Source: Auanema rhodensis
Lineage: Eukaryota > Nematoda > Chromadorea > Rhabditida > Rhabditidae
Length of the DNA: 64,000 nucleotides
Direction: 5' to 3'
Assembly: GCA_964057225.1 (NCBI GenBank)
Contig: OZ059900.1
Coordinates: 5,156,501 to 5,220,500, forward strand
The notes beneath the pieces are model-generated. The model ran no database searches. It had not been told where the DNA came from and saw only the letters and a program-made list of their open reading frames with translations. Both the position numbers and the translations under genes were made by a program. Below are positions 22,441-34,639 of the stretch, one piece after another; position 1 is the stretch's first letter, and every line of letters starts with the position of its first letter.

Positions 22441-23119
22441 CTCTCAAAACATTTATTACACATTTTCAAAGAGTTTCAACATCTGAATTGAAAAAAAAAT
22501 TTTTTTTTTAAACTTGATTGAATCTGTCAGCGCTGTAGCTTTCCTCAACGATTAAGCCATGCGAATGGCTCACAGTCCAAAAAAAATTTCCAAGTCCAAA
22601 AAAAATTTTTTTTCCAACTTGTTTTTACGATACTCTCAAAACATTTATTACACATTTTTAAAGAGTTTCAACATCTAGATTAAAAAAAAATTTTTTTTTT
22701 AAAACTTGATTGAATCTGTCAGCGCTGTAGCTTTCCTCAAGGATTAAGCCATGCGAATGGCTCACAGTCCAAAAAAAATTTTTTTTCCAACTTGTTTTTA
22801 CGATACTCTCAAAACATTTTTTACACATTTTTAAAGAGTTTCAACATCTGAATTGGAAAAAAAAAAATTTTTTTAAACTTGATTGAATCTGTCAGCGCTG
22901 TAGCTTTCCTCATGGATTAAGCCATGCGAATGGCTCACAGACCAAAAAAAATTTTTTTCCCAACTTGTTTTCACGATACTCTCAAAACAATTTTTACACA
23001 TTTTTAAAAAATTTCAACATCTGAATTGAAAAAAAAATTTTTTTTAAAACTTGATTGAATCTGTCAGCGCTGTAGCTTTCCTCAAGGATTAAGCCATGCG
23101 AATGGCTCACAGTCCAAAA

Positions 23120-25340
23120 AAAATTTCCAAGTCCAAAAAAAATTTTTTTTCCAACTTGTTTTTACGATACTCTATAAACATTTTTTACACATTTTTAAAG
23201 AGTTTCAACATCTGAATTGAAAAAAAATTTTTTTTTTTAAACTTGATTGAATCTGTCAGCGCTGTAGCTTTCCTCAAGGATTAAGCCATGCGAATGGCTC
23301 ACAGACCAAAAAAAATTTTTTTTCCAAGTTGTTTTTACGATACTCTCAAAACATTTATCACACATTTTTAAAGAGTTTCAACATCTGAATTGAAAAAAAA
23401 AATTTTTTTTTTTAAACTTGATTGAATCTGTCAGCGCTGTAGCTTTCCTCAAGGATTAAGCCATGCGAATGGCTCACAGACCAAAAAAAATTTTTTTTCC
23501 AACTTGTTTTCACGATACTCTCAAAACATTTTTTACACATTTTTAAAGAGTTTCAACATCTGAATTGAAAAAAAAAATTTTTTTTTAAACTTGATTGAAT
23601 CTGTCAGCGCTGTAGCTTTCCTCAAGGATTAAGCCATGCGAATGGCTCACAGACCAAAAAAAATTTCAAAGTCCAAAAAAAAAATTTTTCCAACTTGTTT
23701 TTACGATACTCTCAAAACATTTTTTACACATTTTGAAAGAGTTTCAACATCTGAATTGAAAAATTTTTTTTTTTTAAAACTTGATTGAATCTGTCAGCGC
23801 TGTAGCTTTCCTCAAGGATTAAGCCATGCGAATGGCTCACAGACCAAAAAAAATTTCCAAGTCCAAAAAAATTTTTTTTTCCAACTTGTTTTTACGATAC
23901 TCTCTAAACATTATTTACACATTTTCAAAGAGTTTCAACATCTAGATTAAAAAAAAAATTTTTTTTTAAAACTTGATTGAATCTGTCAGCGCTGTAGCTT
24001 TCCTCAACGATTAAGCCATGCGAATGGCTCAGAGTCCAAAAAAAATTTCCAAGTCGAAAAAAAATGTTTTTTCCAACTTGTTTTCACGATACTCTCAAAA
24101 CATTTATTACACATTTTTAAAGAGTTTCAACATTTGAATTGAAAAAAAATTTTTTTTTTAAAACTTGATTGAATCTGTCAGCGCTGTAGCTTTCCTCAAG
24201 GTTTAAGCCATGCGAATGGCTCACAGTCCAAAAAAAATTTCCAAGTCCAAAAAAAATTTTTTTTCCAACTTGTTTTTACGATACTCTATAAACATTTTTT
24301 ACACATTTTTAAAGAGTTTCAACATCTGAATTGAAAAAAAATTTTTTTTTTTAAACTTGATTGAATCTGTCAGCGCTGTAGCTTTCCTCAAGGATTAAGC
24401 CATGCGAATGGCTCACAGACCAAAAAAAATTTTTTTTCCAAGTTGTTTTTACGATACTCTCAAAACATTTATCACACATTTTTAAAGAGTTTCAACATCT
24501 GAATTGAAAAAAAAAATTTTTTTTTTTAAACTTGATTGAATCTGTCAGCGCTGTAGCTTTCCTCAAGGATTAAGCCATGCGAATGGCTCACAGACCAAAA
24601 AAAATTTTTTTTCCAACTTGTTTTCACGATACTCTCAAAACATTTTTTACACATTTTTAAAGAGTTTCAACATCTGAATTGAAAAAAAAAAATTTTTTTT
24701 AAACTTGATTGAATCTGTCAGCGCTGTAGCTTTCCTCAAGGATTAAGCCATGCGAATGGCTCACAGACCAAAAAAAATTTCAAAGTCCAAAAAAAAAATT
24801 TTTCCAACTTGTTTTTACGATACTCTCAAAACATTTTTTACACATTTTCAAAGAGTTTCAACATCTGAATTGAAAAATTTTTTTTTTTTAAAACTTGATT
24901 GAATCTGTCAGCGCTGTAGCTTTCCTCAAGGATTAAGCCATGCGAATGGCTCACAGACCAAAAAAAATTTCCAAGTCCAAAAAAATTTTTTTTTCCAACT
25001 TGTTTTTACGATACTCTCTAAACATTATTTACACATTTTCAAAGAGTTTCAACATCTAGATTAAAAAAAAAATTTTTTTTTAAAACTTGATTGAATCTGT
25101 CAGCGCTGTAGCTTTCCTCAACGATTAAGCCATGCGAATGGCTCAGAGTCCAAAAAAAATTTCCAAGTCGAAAAAAAATGTTTTTTCCAACTTGTTTTCA
25201 CGATACTCTCAAAACATTTATTACACATTTTTAAAGAGTTTCAACATTTGAATTGAAAAAAAATTTTTTTTTTAAAACTTGATTGAATCTGTCAGCGCTG
25301 TAGCTTTCCTCAAGGTTTAAGCCATGCGAATGGCTCACAG
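23120..25340 (-). repeat. 1,114-bp tandem duplication in satellite A
   Basis: The rare variant CCAAGTTGTTTTTACG is at 23324 and 24438, an offset of 1,114 bp. The same subtype order follows in both copies, including the AATTGAAAAATTTT monomer, the ACATTATTTACAC monomer and the AAAATGTTTTTTCC monomer. A single copy of this block occurs in the downstream 3.19-kb duplicate (27627). Confidence 0.8.
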
Positions 25341-25446
25341 TCCAAAAAAAATTTCCAAGTCCAAAAAAATTTTTTGGAAATCAAGTTTTAAAAAAAAATT
25401 TTTTTTTTAATCAGTTTTAAAAGTTTAAAAAAAAAATTTTGAGTTA

Positions 25447-25538
25447 CACCGAGTTACAAATCAAGATCACTTTCTTCGGATACTTAGGTGGTATAGTTAA
25501 CTGTTCACATAAAATTGGAAGTCCTGGCTACCATGCAT
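25447..25538 (-). repeat. Embedded 92-bp satellite B fragment, copy 1
   Basis: This is the reverse complement of 51685-51776, the first 92 bp of the satellite B array. It begins CACCGAGTTAC and ends at CATGCAT. The right edge is the 10-bp palindrome CCATGCATGG, the same as the main A/B boundary. GAGTTAC occurs on both sides of the left edge. Confidence 0.92.
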
Positions 25539-25720
25539 GGCTTAATCCTTGAGGAAAGCTACAGCGCTGACAGATTCAATCAAGTTTTAAAAAAAAATTC
25601 TTTTTTTAATCTAGATGTTGAAACTCTTTGAAAATGTGTAAATAATGTTTAGAGAGTATCGTAAAAACAAGTTGGAAAAAAAAATTTTTTTGGACTTGGA
25701 AATTTTTTTTGGTCTGTGAG
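25539..25720 (+). repeat. Inverted satellite A monomer after B fragment 1
   Basis: One near-complete long-type monomer in + orientation, from GGCTTAATCC to GGTCTGTGAG. It then flips to - orientation within GTGAGCGCTG, where the + GTGAG and the - AGCGCTG motifs meet. Transcribed from the - strand, the flip leaves a 71-codon stop-free frame that has no sign of being a gene. Confidence 0.88.
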
Positions 25721-28635
25721 CGCTGTAGCTTTCGTCAAGGATTAAGCCATGCGAATGGCTCACAGACCAAAAAAAATTTTTTTTCCAACTTGTTTTTACG
25801 ATACTCTCAAAACATTTATCACACATTTTTAAAGAGTTTCAACATCTGAATTGAAAAAAAAAATTTTTTTTTTTTAAACTTGATTGAATCTGTCAGCGCT
25901 GTAGCTTTCCTCAAGAATTAAGCCATGCGAATGGCTCACAGTCCAAAAAAAATTTCCAAGTCCAAAAAAAATTTTTTTTCCAACTTGTTTTTACGATACT
26001 CTCAAAACATTTATTACACATTTTTAAAGAGTTTCAACATCTGAATTGAAAAAAAAATTTTTTTTTAAACTTGTTTTCACGATACTCTCAAAACATTTTT
26101 TACACATTTTTAAAAAATTTCAACATCTGAATTGAAAAAAAAATTTTTTTTTAACTTGATTGAATCTGTCAGCGCTGTAGCTTTCCTCAAGGATTAAGCC
26201 ATGCGAATGGCTCACAGTCCAAAAAAAATTTCCAAGTCCAAAAAAAATTTTTTTTCCAACTTGTTTTTACGATACTCTCAAAACATTTATTACACATTTT
26301 TAAAGAGTTTCAACATCTGAATTGAAAAAAAAATTTTTTTTTAAACTTGTTTTCACGATACTCTCAAAACATTTATTACACATTTTCAAAGAGTTTCAAC
26401 ATCTGAATTGAAAAAAAAATTTTTTTTTTAAACTTGATTGAATCTGTCAGCGCTGTAGCTTTCCTCAACGATTAAGCCATGCGAATGGCTCACAGTCCAA
26501 AAAAAATTTCCAAGTCCAAAAAAAATTTTTTTTCCAACTTGATTGAATCTGTCAGCGCTGTAGCTTTCCTCAACGATTAAGCCATGCGAATGGCTCACAG
26601 TCCAAAAAAAATTTCCAAGTCCAAAAAAAATTTTTTTTCCAACTTGTTTTTACGATACTCTCAAAACATTTATTACACATTTTTAAAGAGTTTCAACATC
26701 TGAATTGAAAAAAAAATTTTTTTTTAAACTTGTTTTCACGATACTCTCAAAACATTTATTACACATTTTCAAAGAGTTTCAACATCTGAATTGAAAAAAA
26801 AAATTTTTTTTTAAACTTGATTGAATCTGTCAGCGCTGTAGCTTTCCTCAACGATTAAGCCATGCGAATGGCTCACAGTCCAAAAAAAATTTCCAAGTCC
26901 AAAAAAAATTTTTTTTCCAACTTGTTTTTACGATACTCTCAAAACATTTATTACACATTTTTAAAGAGTTTCAACATCTAGATTAAAAAAAAATTTTTTT
27001 TTTAAAACTTGATTGAATCTGTCAGCGCTGTAGCTTTCCTCAAGGATTAAGCCATGCGAATGGCTCACAGTCCAAAAAAAATTTTTTTTCCAACTTGTTT
27101 TTACGATACTCTCAAAACATTTTTTACACATTTTTAAAGAGTTTCAACATCTGAATTGGAAAAAAAAAAATTTTTTTAAACTTGATTGAATCTGTCAGCG
27201 CTGTAGCTTTCCTCAAGGATTAAGCCATGCGAATGGCTCACAGACCAAAAAAAATTTTTTTCCCAACTTGTTTTCACGATACTCTCAAAACAATTTTTAC
27301 ACATTTTTAAAAAATTTCAACATCTGAATTGAAAAAAAAATTTTTTTTAAAACTTGATTGAATCTGTCAGCGCTGTAGCTTTCCTCAAGGATTAAGCCAT
27401 GCGAATAGCTCACAGTCCAAAAAAAATTTCCAAGTCCAAAAAAAATTTTTTTTCCAACTTGTTTTTACGATACTCTATAAACATTTTTTACACATTTTTA
27501 AAGAGTTTCAACATCTGAATTGAAAAAAAATTTTTTTTTTTAAACTTGATTGAATCTGTCAGCGCTGTAGCTTTCCTCAAGGATTAAGCCATGCGAATGG
27601 CTCACAGACCAAAAAAAATTTTTTTTCCAAGTTGTTTTTACGATACTCTCAAAACATTTATCACACATTTTCAAAGAGTTTCAACATCTGAATTGAAAAA
27701 AAAAATTTTTTTTTTTAAACTTGATTGAATCTGTCAGCGCTGTAGCTTTCCTCAAGGATTAAGCCATGCGAATGGCTCACAGACCAAAAAAAATTTTTTT
27801 TCCAACTTGTTTTCACGATACTCTCAAAACATTTTTTACACATTTTTAAAGAGTTTCAACATCTGAATTGAAAAAAAAAATTTTTTTTTAAACTTGATTG
27901 AATCTGTCAGCGCTGTAGCTTTCCTCAAGGATTAAGCCATGCGAATGGCTCACAGACCAAAAAAAATTTCAAAGTCCAAAAAAAAAATTTTTCCAACTTG
28001 TTTTTACGATACTCTCAAAACATTTTTTACACATTTTCAAAGAGTTTCAACATCTGAATTGAAAAATTTTTTTTTTTTAAAACTTGATTGAATCTGTCAG
28101 CGCTGTAGCTTTCCTCAAGGATTAAGCCATGCGAATGGCTCACAGACCAAAAAAAATTTCCAAGTCCAAAAAAATTTTTTTTTCCAACTTGTTTTTACGA
28201 TACTCTCTAAACATTATTTACACATTTTCAAAGAGTTTCAACATCTAGATTAAAAAAAAAATTTTTTTTTAAAACTTGATTGAATCTGTCAGCGCTGTAG
28301 CTTTCCTCAACGATTAAGCCATGCGAATGGCTCAGAGTCCAAAAAAAATTTCCAAGTCGAAAAAAAATGTTTTTTCCAACTTGTTTTCACGATACTCTCA
28401 AAACATTTATTACACATTTTTAAAGAGTTTCAACATTTGAATTGAAAAAAAATTTTTTTTTTAAAACTTGATTGAATCTGTCAGCGCTGTAGCTTTCCTC
28501 AAGGTTTAAGCCATGCGAATGGCTCACAGTCCAAAAAAAATTTCCAAGTCCAAAAAAATTTTTTGGAAATCAAGTTTTAAAAAAAAATTTTTTTTTTAAT
28601 CAGTTTTAAAAGTTTAAAAAAAAAATTTTGAGTTA
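25721..28635 (-). repeat. Satellite A, - segment between B fragments 1 and 2
   Basis: Ordinary - monomers, mixed short and long types, forming most of the second copy of the 3.19-kb block. Half-monomer junctions lie at 26069, 26345, 26534 and 26728. The last ~85 bp is the same scrambled A/T flank seen before fragment 1. Confidence 0.93.
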
Positions 28636-28727
28636 CACCGAGTTACAAATCAAGATCACTTTCTTCGGATACTTAGGTGGTATAGTTAACTGTTCACATA
28701 AAATTGGAAGTCCTGGCTACCATGCAT
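28636..28727 (-). repeat. Embedded 92-bp satellite B fragment, copy 2
   Basis: Identical by eye to copy 1, with the same left flank and the same CCATGCATGG right edge. It lies 3,189 bp from copy 1. Confidence 0.92.
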
Positions 28728-28909
28728 GGCTTAATCCTTGAGGAAAGCTACAGCGCTGACAGATTCAATCAAGTTTTAAAAAAAAATTCTTTTTTTAATC
28801 TAGATGTTGAAACTCTTTGAAAATGTGTAAATAATGTTTAGAGAGTATCGTAAAAACAAGTTGGAAAAAAAAATTTTTTTGGACTTGGAAATTTTTTTTG
28901 GTCTGTGAG
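28728..28909 (+). repeat. Inverted satellite A monomer after B fragment 2
   Basis: One long-type + monomer ending GGTCTGTGAG, then flipping to - at CGCTGTAGC. It matches the monomer after fragment 1, including the TTTCGTCAAGG variant just after the flip. Confidence 0.88.
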
Positions 28910-29791
28910 CGCTGTAGCTTTCGTCAAGGATTAAGCCATGCGAATGGCTCACAGACCAAAAAAAATTTTTTTTCCAACTTGTTTTTACGATACTCTCAAA
29001 ACATTTATCACACATTTTTAAAGAGTTTCAACATCTGAATTGAAAAAAAAAATTTTTTTTTTTTAAACTTGATTGAATCTGTCAGCGCTGTAGCTTTCCT
29101 CAAGGATTAAGCCATGCGAATGGCTCACAGACCAAAAAAATTTTTTTTTCCAACTTGTTTTTACGATACTCTCTAAACATTATTTACACATTTTCAAAGA
29201 GTTTCAACATCTAGATTAAAAAAAAAATTTTTTTTTAAAACTTGATTGAATCTGTCAGCGCTGTAGCTTTCCTCAACGATTAAGCCATGCGAATGGCTCA
29301 GAGTCCAAAAAAAATTTCCAAGTCGAAAAAAAATGTTTTTTCCAACTTGTTTTCACGATACTCTCAAAACATTTATTACACATTTTTAAAGAGTTTCAAC
29401 ATTTGAATTGAAAAAAATTTTTTTTTTTAAAACTTGATTGAATCTGTCAGCGCTGTAGCTTTCCTCAAGGATTAAGCCATGCGAATGGCTCACAGACCAA
29501 AAAAAATTTCCAAGTCCAAAAAAATTTTTTTTTCCAACTTGTTTTTACGATACTCTCAAAACATTTTTTACACATTTTTAAAAAATTTCAACATCTAAAT
29601 TGAAAAAAAAAATTTTTTTTAAACTTGATTGAATCTGTCAGCGCTGTAGCTTTCCTCAAGGTTTAAGCCATGCGAATGGCTCACAGTCCAAAAAAAATTT
29701 CCAAGTCCAAAAAAATTTTTTGGAAATGAAGTTTTAAAAAAAAATTTTTTTTTAATCAGTTTTAAAAGTTTAAAAAAAAAATTTTGAGTTA
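28910..29791 (-). repeat. Satellite A, - segment between B fragments 2 and 3
   Basis: A handful of - monomers ending in the scrambled A/T flank, here with GGAAATGAAG instead of GGAAATCAAG. Together with fragment 2 it forms a ~1.16-kb block that recurs at 32619-33775. Confidence 0.92.
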
Positions 29792-29883
29792 CACCGAGTT
29801 ACAAATCAAGATCACTTTCTTCGGATACTTAGGTGGTATAGTTAACTGTTCACATAAAATTGGAAGTCCTGGCTACCATGCAT
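29792..29883 (-). repeat. Embedded 92-bp satellite B fragment, copy 3
   Basis: Same 92 bp and same edges as the other copies. The satellite A that follows carries TTGAGAAAAGC and AACTCTCTGAAAATG, variants shared only with copy 6. Confidence 0.92.
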
Positions 29884-31951
29884 GGCTTAATCCTTGAGAA
29901 AAGCTACAGCGCTGACAGATTCAATCAAGTTTTAAAAAAAAATTTTTTTTTTAATCTAGATGTTGAAACTCTCTGAAAATGTGTAAATAATGTTTAGAGA
30001 GTATCGTAAAAACAAGTTGGAAAAAAAAATTTTTTTGGACTTGGAAATTTTTTTTGGTCTGTGAGCCATTCGCATGGCTTAATCCTTGAGGAAAGCTACA
30101 GCGCTGACAGATTCAATCAAGTTTTAAAAAAAAAAAATTTTTCAATTCAGATGTTGAAACTCTTTGAAAATGTGTAAAAAATGTTTTGAGAGTATCGTAA
30201 AAACAAGTTGGAAAAATTTTTTTTTTGGACTTGGAAATTTTTTTTGGTCTGTGAGCCATTCGCATGGCTTAATCCTTGAGGAAAGCTACAGCGCTGACAG
30301 ATTCAATCAAGTTTAAAAAAAAATTTTTTTTTTCAATTCAGATGTTGAAACTCTTTAAAAATGTGTAAAAAATGTTTTGAGAGTATCGTGAAAACAAGTT
30401 GGAAAAAAAATTTTTTTTGGTCTGTGAGCCATTCGCATGGCTTAATCCTTGAGGAAAGCTACAGCGCTGACAGATTCAATCAAGTTTAAAAAAAAATTTT
30501 TTTTTCAATTCAGATGTTGAAACTCTTTAAAAATGTGTAATAAATGTTTTGAGAGTATCGTAAAAACAAGTTGGAAAAAAAATTTTTTTTGGACTTGGAA
30601 ATTTTTTTTGGACTGTGAGCCATTCGCATGGCTTAATCGTTGAGGAAAGCTACAGCGCTGACAGATTCTATCAAGTTTAAAAAAAAAATTTTTTTTTCAA
30701 TTCAGATGTTGAAACTCTTTGAAAATGTGTAATAAATGTTTTGAGAGTATCGTGAAAACAAGTTGAAAAAAAAATTTTTTTTGGACTGTGAGCCATTCGC
30801 ATGGCTTAATTCTTGAGGAAAGCTACAGCGCTGACAGATTCAATCAAGTTTAAAAAAAATTTTTTTTTTCCAATTCAGATGTTGAAACTCTTTAAAAATG
30901 TGTAAAAAATGTTTTGAGAGTATCGTAAAAACAAGTTGGAAAAAAAATTTTTTTTGGACTTGGAAATTTTTTTTGGTCTGTGAGCCATTCGCATGGCTTA
31001 ATCCTTGAGGAAAGCTACAGCGCTGACAGATTCAATCAAGTTTAAAAAAAAATTTTTTTTTTCCAATTCAGATGTTGAAACTCTTTAAAAATGTGTAAAA
31101 AATGTTTTGAGAGTATCGTAAAAACAAGTTGGAAAAAAAATTTTTTTTGGACTTGGAAATTTTTTTTGGTCTGTGAGCCATTCGCATGGCTTAATCCTTG
31201 AGGAAAGCTACAGCGCTGACAGATTCAATCAAGTTTAAAAAAAAATTTTTTTTTTCAATTCAGATGTTGAAACTCTTTAAAAATGTGTAAAAAATGTTTT
31301 GAGAGTATCGTGAAAACAAGTTGGAAAAAAAATTTTTTTTGGTCTGTGAGCCATTCGCATGGCTTAATCCTTGAGGAAAGCTACAGCGCTGACAGATTCA
31401 ATCAAGTTTAAAAAAAAATTTTTTTTTCAATTCAGATGTTGAAACTCTTTAAAAATGTGTAATAAATGTTTTGAGAGTATCGTAAAAACAAGTTGGAAAA
31501 AAAATTTTTTTTGGACTTGGAAATTTTTTTTGGACTGTGAGCCATTCGCATGGCTTAATCGTTGAGGAAAGCTACAGCGCTGACAGATTCTATCAAGTTT
31601 AAAAAAAAAATTTTTTTTTCAATTCAGATGTTGAAACTCTTTGAAAATGTGTAATAAATGTTTTGAGAGTATCGTGAAAACAAGTTGAAAAAAAAATTTT
31701 TTTTGGACTGTGAGCCATTCGCATGGCTTAATTCTTGAGGAAAGCTACAGCGCTGACAGATTCAATCAAGTTTAAAAAAAATTTTTTTTTTCCAATTCAG
31801 ATGTTGAAACTCTTTAAAAATGTGTAAAAAATGTTTTGAGAGTATCGTAAAAACAAGTTGGAAAAAAAATTTTTTTTGGACTTGGAAATTTTTTTTGGAC
31901 TGTGAGCCATTCGCATGGCTTAATCCTTGAGGAAAGCTACAGCGCTGACAG
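29884..31951 (+). repeat. Inverted satellite A segment, 2.07 kb, + orientation
   Basis: About a dozen + monomers follow B fragment 3. They carry the right-arm CGTAAAAAC variant, so they were inverted locally and are not left-arm sequence. A 922-bp tandem duplication is visible (GATTCTATCAAG at 30668 and 31590; AGTTGAAAAAAAAA at 30761 and 31683). The segment ends at GCTGACAG, where it flips to - at TAGCTTTCC near 31951. Confidence 0.9.
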
Positions 31952-32618
31952 TAGCTTTCCTCAACGATTTTTTTTTCAACTTGTTTTCACGATACTCTCA
32001 AAACATTTATTACACATTTTCAAAGAGTTTCAACTTCTGAATTGAAAAAAAATTTTTTTTTTTAAACTTGATAGAATCTGTCAGCGCTGTAGCTTTCCTC
32101 AACGATTAAGCCATGCGAATGGCTCAGAGTCCAAAAAAAATTTCCAAGTCGAAAAAAAATGTTTTTTCCAACTTGTTTTCACGATACTCTCAAAACATTT
32201 ATTACACATTTTTAAAGAGTTTCAACATTTGAATTGAAAAAAAATTTTTTTTTTAAAACTTGATTGAATCTGTCAGCGCTGTAGCTTTCCTCAAGGATTA
32301 AGCCATGCGAATGGCTCACAGACCAAAAAAAATTTCCAAGTCCAAAAAAATTTTTTTTTCCAACTTGTTTTTACGATACTCTCAAAACATTTTTTACACA
32401 TTTTTAAAAAATTTCAACATCTAAATTGAAAAAAAAAATTTTTTTTAAACTTGATTGAATCTGTCAGCGCTGTAGCTTTCCTCAAGGTTTAAGCCATGCG
32501 AATGGCTCACAGTCCAAAAAAAATTTCCAAGTCCAAAAAAATTTTTTGGAAATCAAGTTTTAAAAAAAAATTTTTTTTTTAATCAGTTTTAAAAGTTTAA
32601 AAAAAAAATTTTGAGTTA
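31952..32618 (-). repeat. Satellite A, - segment between the 2.07-kb inversion and B fragment 4
   Basis: Opens with a truncated - monomer (TAGCTTTCCTCAACGAT running directly into a T-tract and CAACTTG), then normal monomers, then the scrambled A/T flank. Confidence 0.9.
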
Positions 32619-32710
32619 CACCGAGTTACAAATCAAGATCACTTTCTTCGGATACTTAGGTGGTATAGTTAACTGTTCACATAAAATTGGAAGTCCTGGC
32701 TACCATGCAT
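32619..32710 (-). repeat. Embedded 92-bp satellite B fragment, copy 4
   Basis: Same 92 bp and same edges. Its surroundings match copy 2 at an offset of 3,983 bp. Confidence 0.92.
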
Positions 32711-32892
32711 GGCTTAATCCTTGAGGAAAGCTACAGCGCTGACAGATTCAATCAAGTTTTAAAAAAAAATTCTTTTTTTAATCTAGATGTTGAAACTCTT
32801 TGAAAATGTGTAAATAATGTTTAGAGAGTATCGTAAAAACAAGTTGGAAAAAAAAATTTTTTTGGACTTGGAAATTTTTTTTGGTCTGTGAG
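32711..32892 (+). repeat. Inverted satellite A monomer after B fragment 4
   Basis: One long-type + monomer ending GGTCTGTGAG, flipping to - at CGCTGTAGC, as after fragments 1 and 2. Confidence 0.88.
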
Positions 32893-33775
32893 CGCTGTAG
32901 CTTTCGTCAAGGATTAAGCCATGCGAATGGCTCACAGACCAAAAAAAATTTTTTTTCCAACTTGTTTTTACGATACTCTCAAAACATTTATCACACATTT
33001 TTAAAGAGTTTCAACATCTGAATTGAAAAAAAAAATTTTTTTTTTTTAAACTTGATTGAATCTGTCAGCGCTGTAGCTTTCCTCAAGGATTAAGCCATGC
33101 GAATGGCTCACAGACCAAAAAAATTTTTTTTTCCAACTTGTTTTTACGATACTCTCTAAACATTATTTACACATTTTCAAAGAGTTTCAACATCTAGATT
33201 AAAAAAAAAATTTTTTTTTAAAACTTGATTGAATCTGTCAGCGCTGTAGCTTTCCTCAACGATTAAGCCATGCGAATGGCTCAGAGTCCAAAAAAAATTT
33301 CCAAGTCGAAAAAAAATGTTTTTTCCAACTTGTTTTCACGATACTCTCAAAACATTTATTACACATTTTTAAAGAGTTTCAACATTTGAATTGAAAAAAA
33401 ATTTTTTTTTTAAAACTTGATTGAATCTGTCAGCGCTGTAGCTTTCCTCAAGGATTAAGCCATGCGAATGGCTCACAGACCAAAAAAAATTTCCAAGTCC
33501 AAAAAAATTTTTTTTTCCAACTTGTTTTTACGATACTCTCAAAACATTTTTTACACATTTTTAAAAAATTTCAACATCTAAATTGAAAAAAAAAATTTTT
33601 TTTAAACTTGATTGAATCTGTCAGCGCTGTAGCTTTCCTCAAGGTTTAAGCCATGCGAATGGCTCACAGTCCAAAAAAAATTTCCAAGTCCAAAAAAATT
33701 TTTTGGAAATCAAGTTTTAAAAAAAAATTTTTTTTTTAATCAGTTTTAAAAGTTTAAAAAAAAAATTTTGAGTTA
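32893..33775 (-). repeat. Satellite A, - segment between B fragments 4 and 5
   Basis: Near-identical in order to 28910-29791, including the ACATTATTTACAC and AAAATGTTTTTTCC monomers, and ending in the scrambled flank. This is the second copy of the ~1.16-kb block. Confidence 0.92.
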
Positions 33776-33867
33776 CACCGAGTTACAAATCAAGATCACT
33801 TTCTTCGGATACTTAGGTGGTATAGTTAACTGTTCACATAAAATTGGAAGTCCTGGCTACCATGCAT
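33776..33867 (-). repeat. Embedded 92-bp satellite B fragment, copy 5
   Basis: Same 92 bp and same edges, 1,157 bp after copy 4. Confidence 0.92.
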
Positions 33868-34049
33868 GGCTTAATCCTTGAGGAAAGCTACAGCGCTGAC
33901 AGATTCAATCAAGTTTTAAAAAAAAATTCTTTTTTTAATCTAGATGTTGAAACTCTTTGAAAATGTGTAAATAATGTTTAGAGAGTATCGTAAAAACAAG
34001 TTGGAAAAAAAAATTTTTTTGGACTTGGAAATTTTTTTTGGTCTGTGAG
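33868..34049 (+). repeat. Inverted satellite A monomer after B fragment 5
   Basis: One long-type + monomer ending GGTCTGTGAG, flipping to - at CGCTGTAGC. Sequence matches that after fragments 1, 2 and 4. Confidence 0.88.
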
Positions 34050-34547
34050 CGCTGTAGCTTTCGTCAAGGATTAAGCCATGCGAATGGCTCACAGACCAAA
34101 AAAAATTTTTTTTCCAACTTGTTTTTACGATACTCTCAAAACATTTATCACACATTTTTAAAGAGTTTCAACATCTGAATTGAAAAAAAAAATTTTTTTT
34201 TTTTAAACTTGATTGAATCTGTCAGCGCTGTAGCTTTCCTCAAGGATTAAGCCATGCGAATGGCTCACAGACCAAAAAAAATTTTTTTTCCAACTTGTTT
34301 TCACGATACTCTCAAAACATTTTTTACACATTTTTAAAAAATTTCAACATCTAAATTGAAAAAAAAAATTTTTTTTAAACTTGATTGAATCTGTCAGCGC
34401 TGTAGCTTTCCTCAAGGTTTAAGCCATGCGAATGGCTCACAGTCCAAAAAAAATTTCCAAGTCCAAAAAAATTTTTTGGAAATGAAGTTTTAAAAAAAAA
34501 TTTTTTTTTAATCAGTTTTAAAAGTTTAAAAAAAAAATTTTGAGTTA
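34050..34547 (-). repeat. Satellite A, - segment between B fragments 5 and 6
   Basis: The shortest - segment, about two and a half monomers plus the scrambled flank with GGAAATGAAG. This spacing (772 bp between fragments) is a shortened form of the ~1.16-kb block. Confidence 0.9.
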
Positions 34548-34639
34548 CACCGAGTTACAAATCAAGATCACTTTCTTCGGATACTTAGGTGGTATAGTTA
34601 ACTGTTCACATAAAATTGGAAGTCCTGGCTACCATGCAT
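34548..34639 (-). repeat. Embedded 92-bp satellite B fragment, copy 6
   Basis: Same 92 bp and same edges. Flanks match copy 3 (TTGAGAAAAGC, AACTCTCTGAAAATG) at an offset of 4,756 bp. Confidence 0.92.

Larger units (their letters stand above)
19951..25446 (-). repeat. Satellite A array, right arm, first - segment
   Basis: The same monomer as the left arm, but on the - strand and starting directly at the env-like ORF inside an A/T block. It contains a subfamily with CGTAAAAAC (seen here as TTTTTACG) that I did not see in the left arm, next to the CGTGAAAAC type. Many monomers carry the extra TCCAAGTCC linker (long type). Half-monomer junctions occur at 21698, 22231 and 22425. The last ~85 bp (about 25362-25446) is scrambled: a + piece (TCAAGTTTTA...) and a GTTTTAAAAGTTTAA stretch precede the satellite B fragment. 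Confidence 0.95.
22231..28727 (-). repeat. About 3.19-kb block duplicated in tandem, carrying the B fragment
   Basis: The satellite B fragment (25447 and 28636), the following + monomer and its inversion junction (25720 and 28909), and upstream markers (24438 and 27627) are all offset by exactly 3,189 bp. Left of the internal 1,114-bp duplication the offset becomes 4,303 bp (22231 to 26534, 23324 to 27627). This is as expected if the 1,114-bp duplication exists only in the first copy. Confidence 0.8.

Noticed and set aside
25611..25826. 71-codon - strand frames, near-identical at 25611, 28800, 32783, 33940, 39614 and 42372, and a 62-codon frame at 41802
   Set aside because: The six near-identical frames each span a satellite A inversion junction and are copied with it; the one at 41802 is plain - satellite A. 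Their sameness reflects DNA duplication, not protein conservation.
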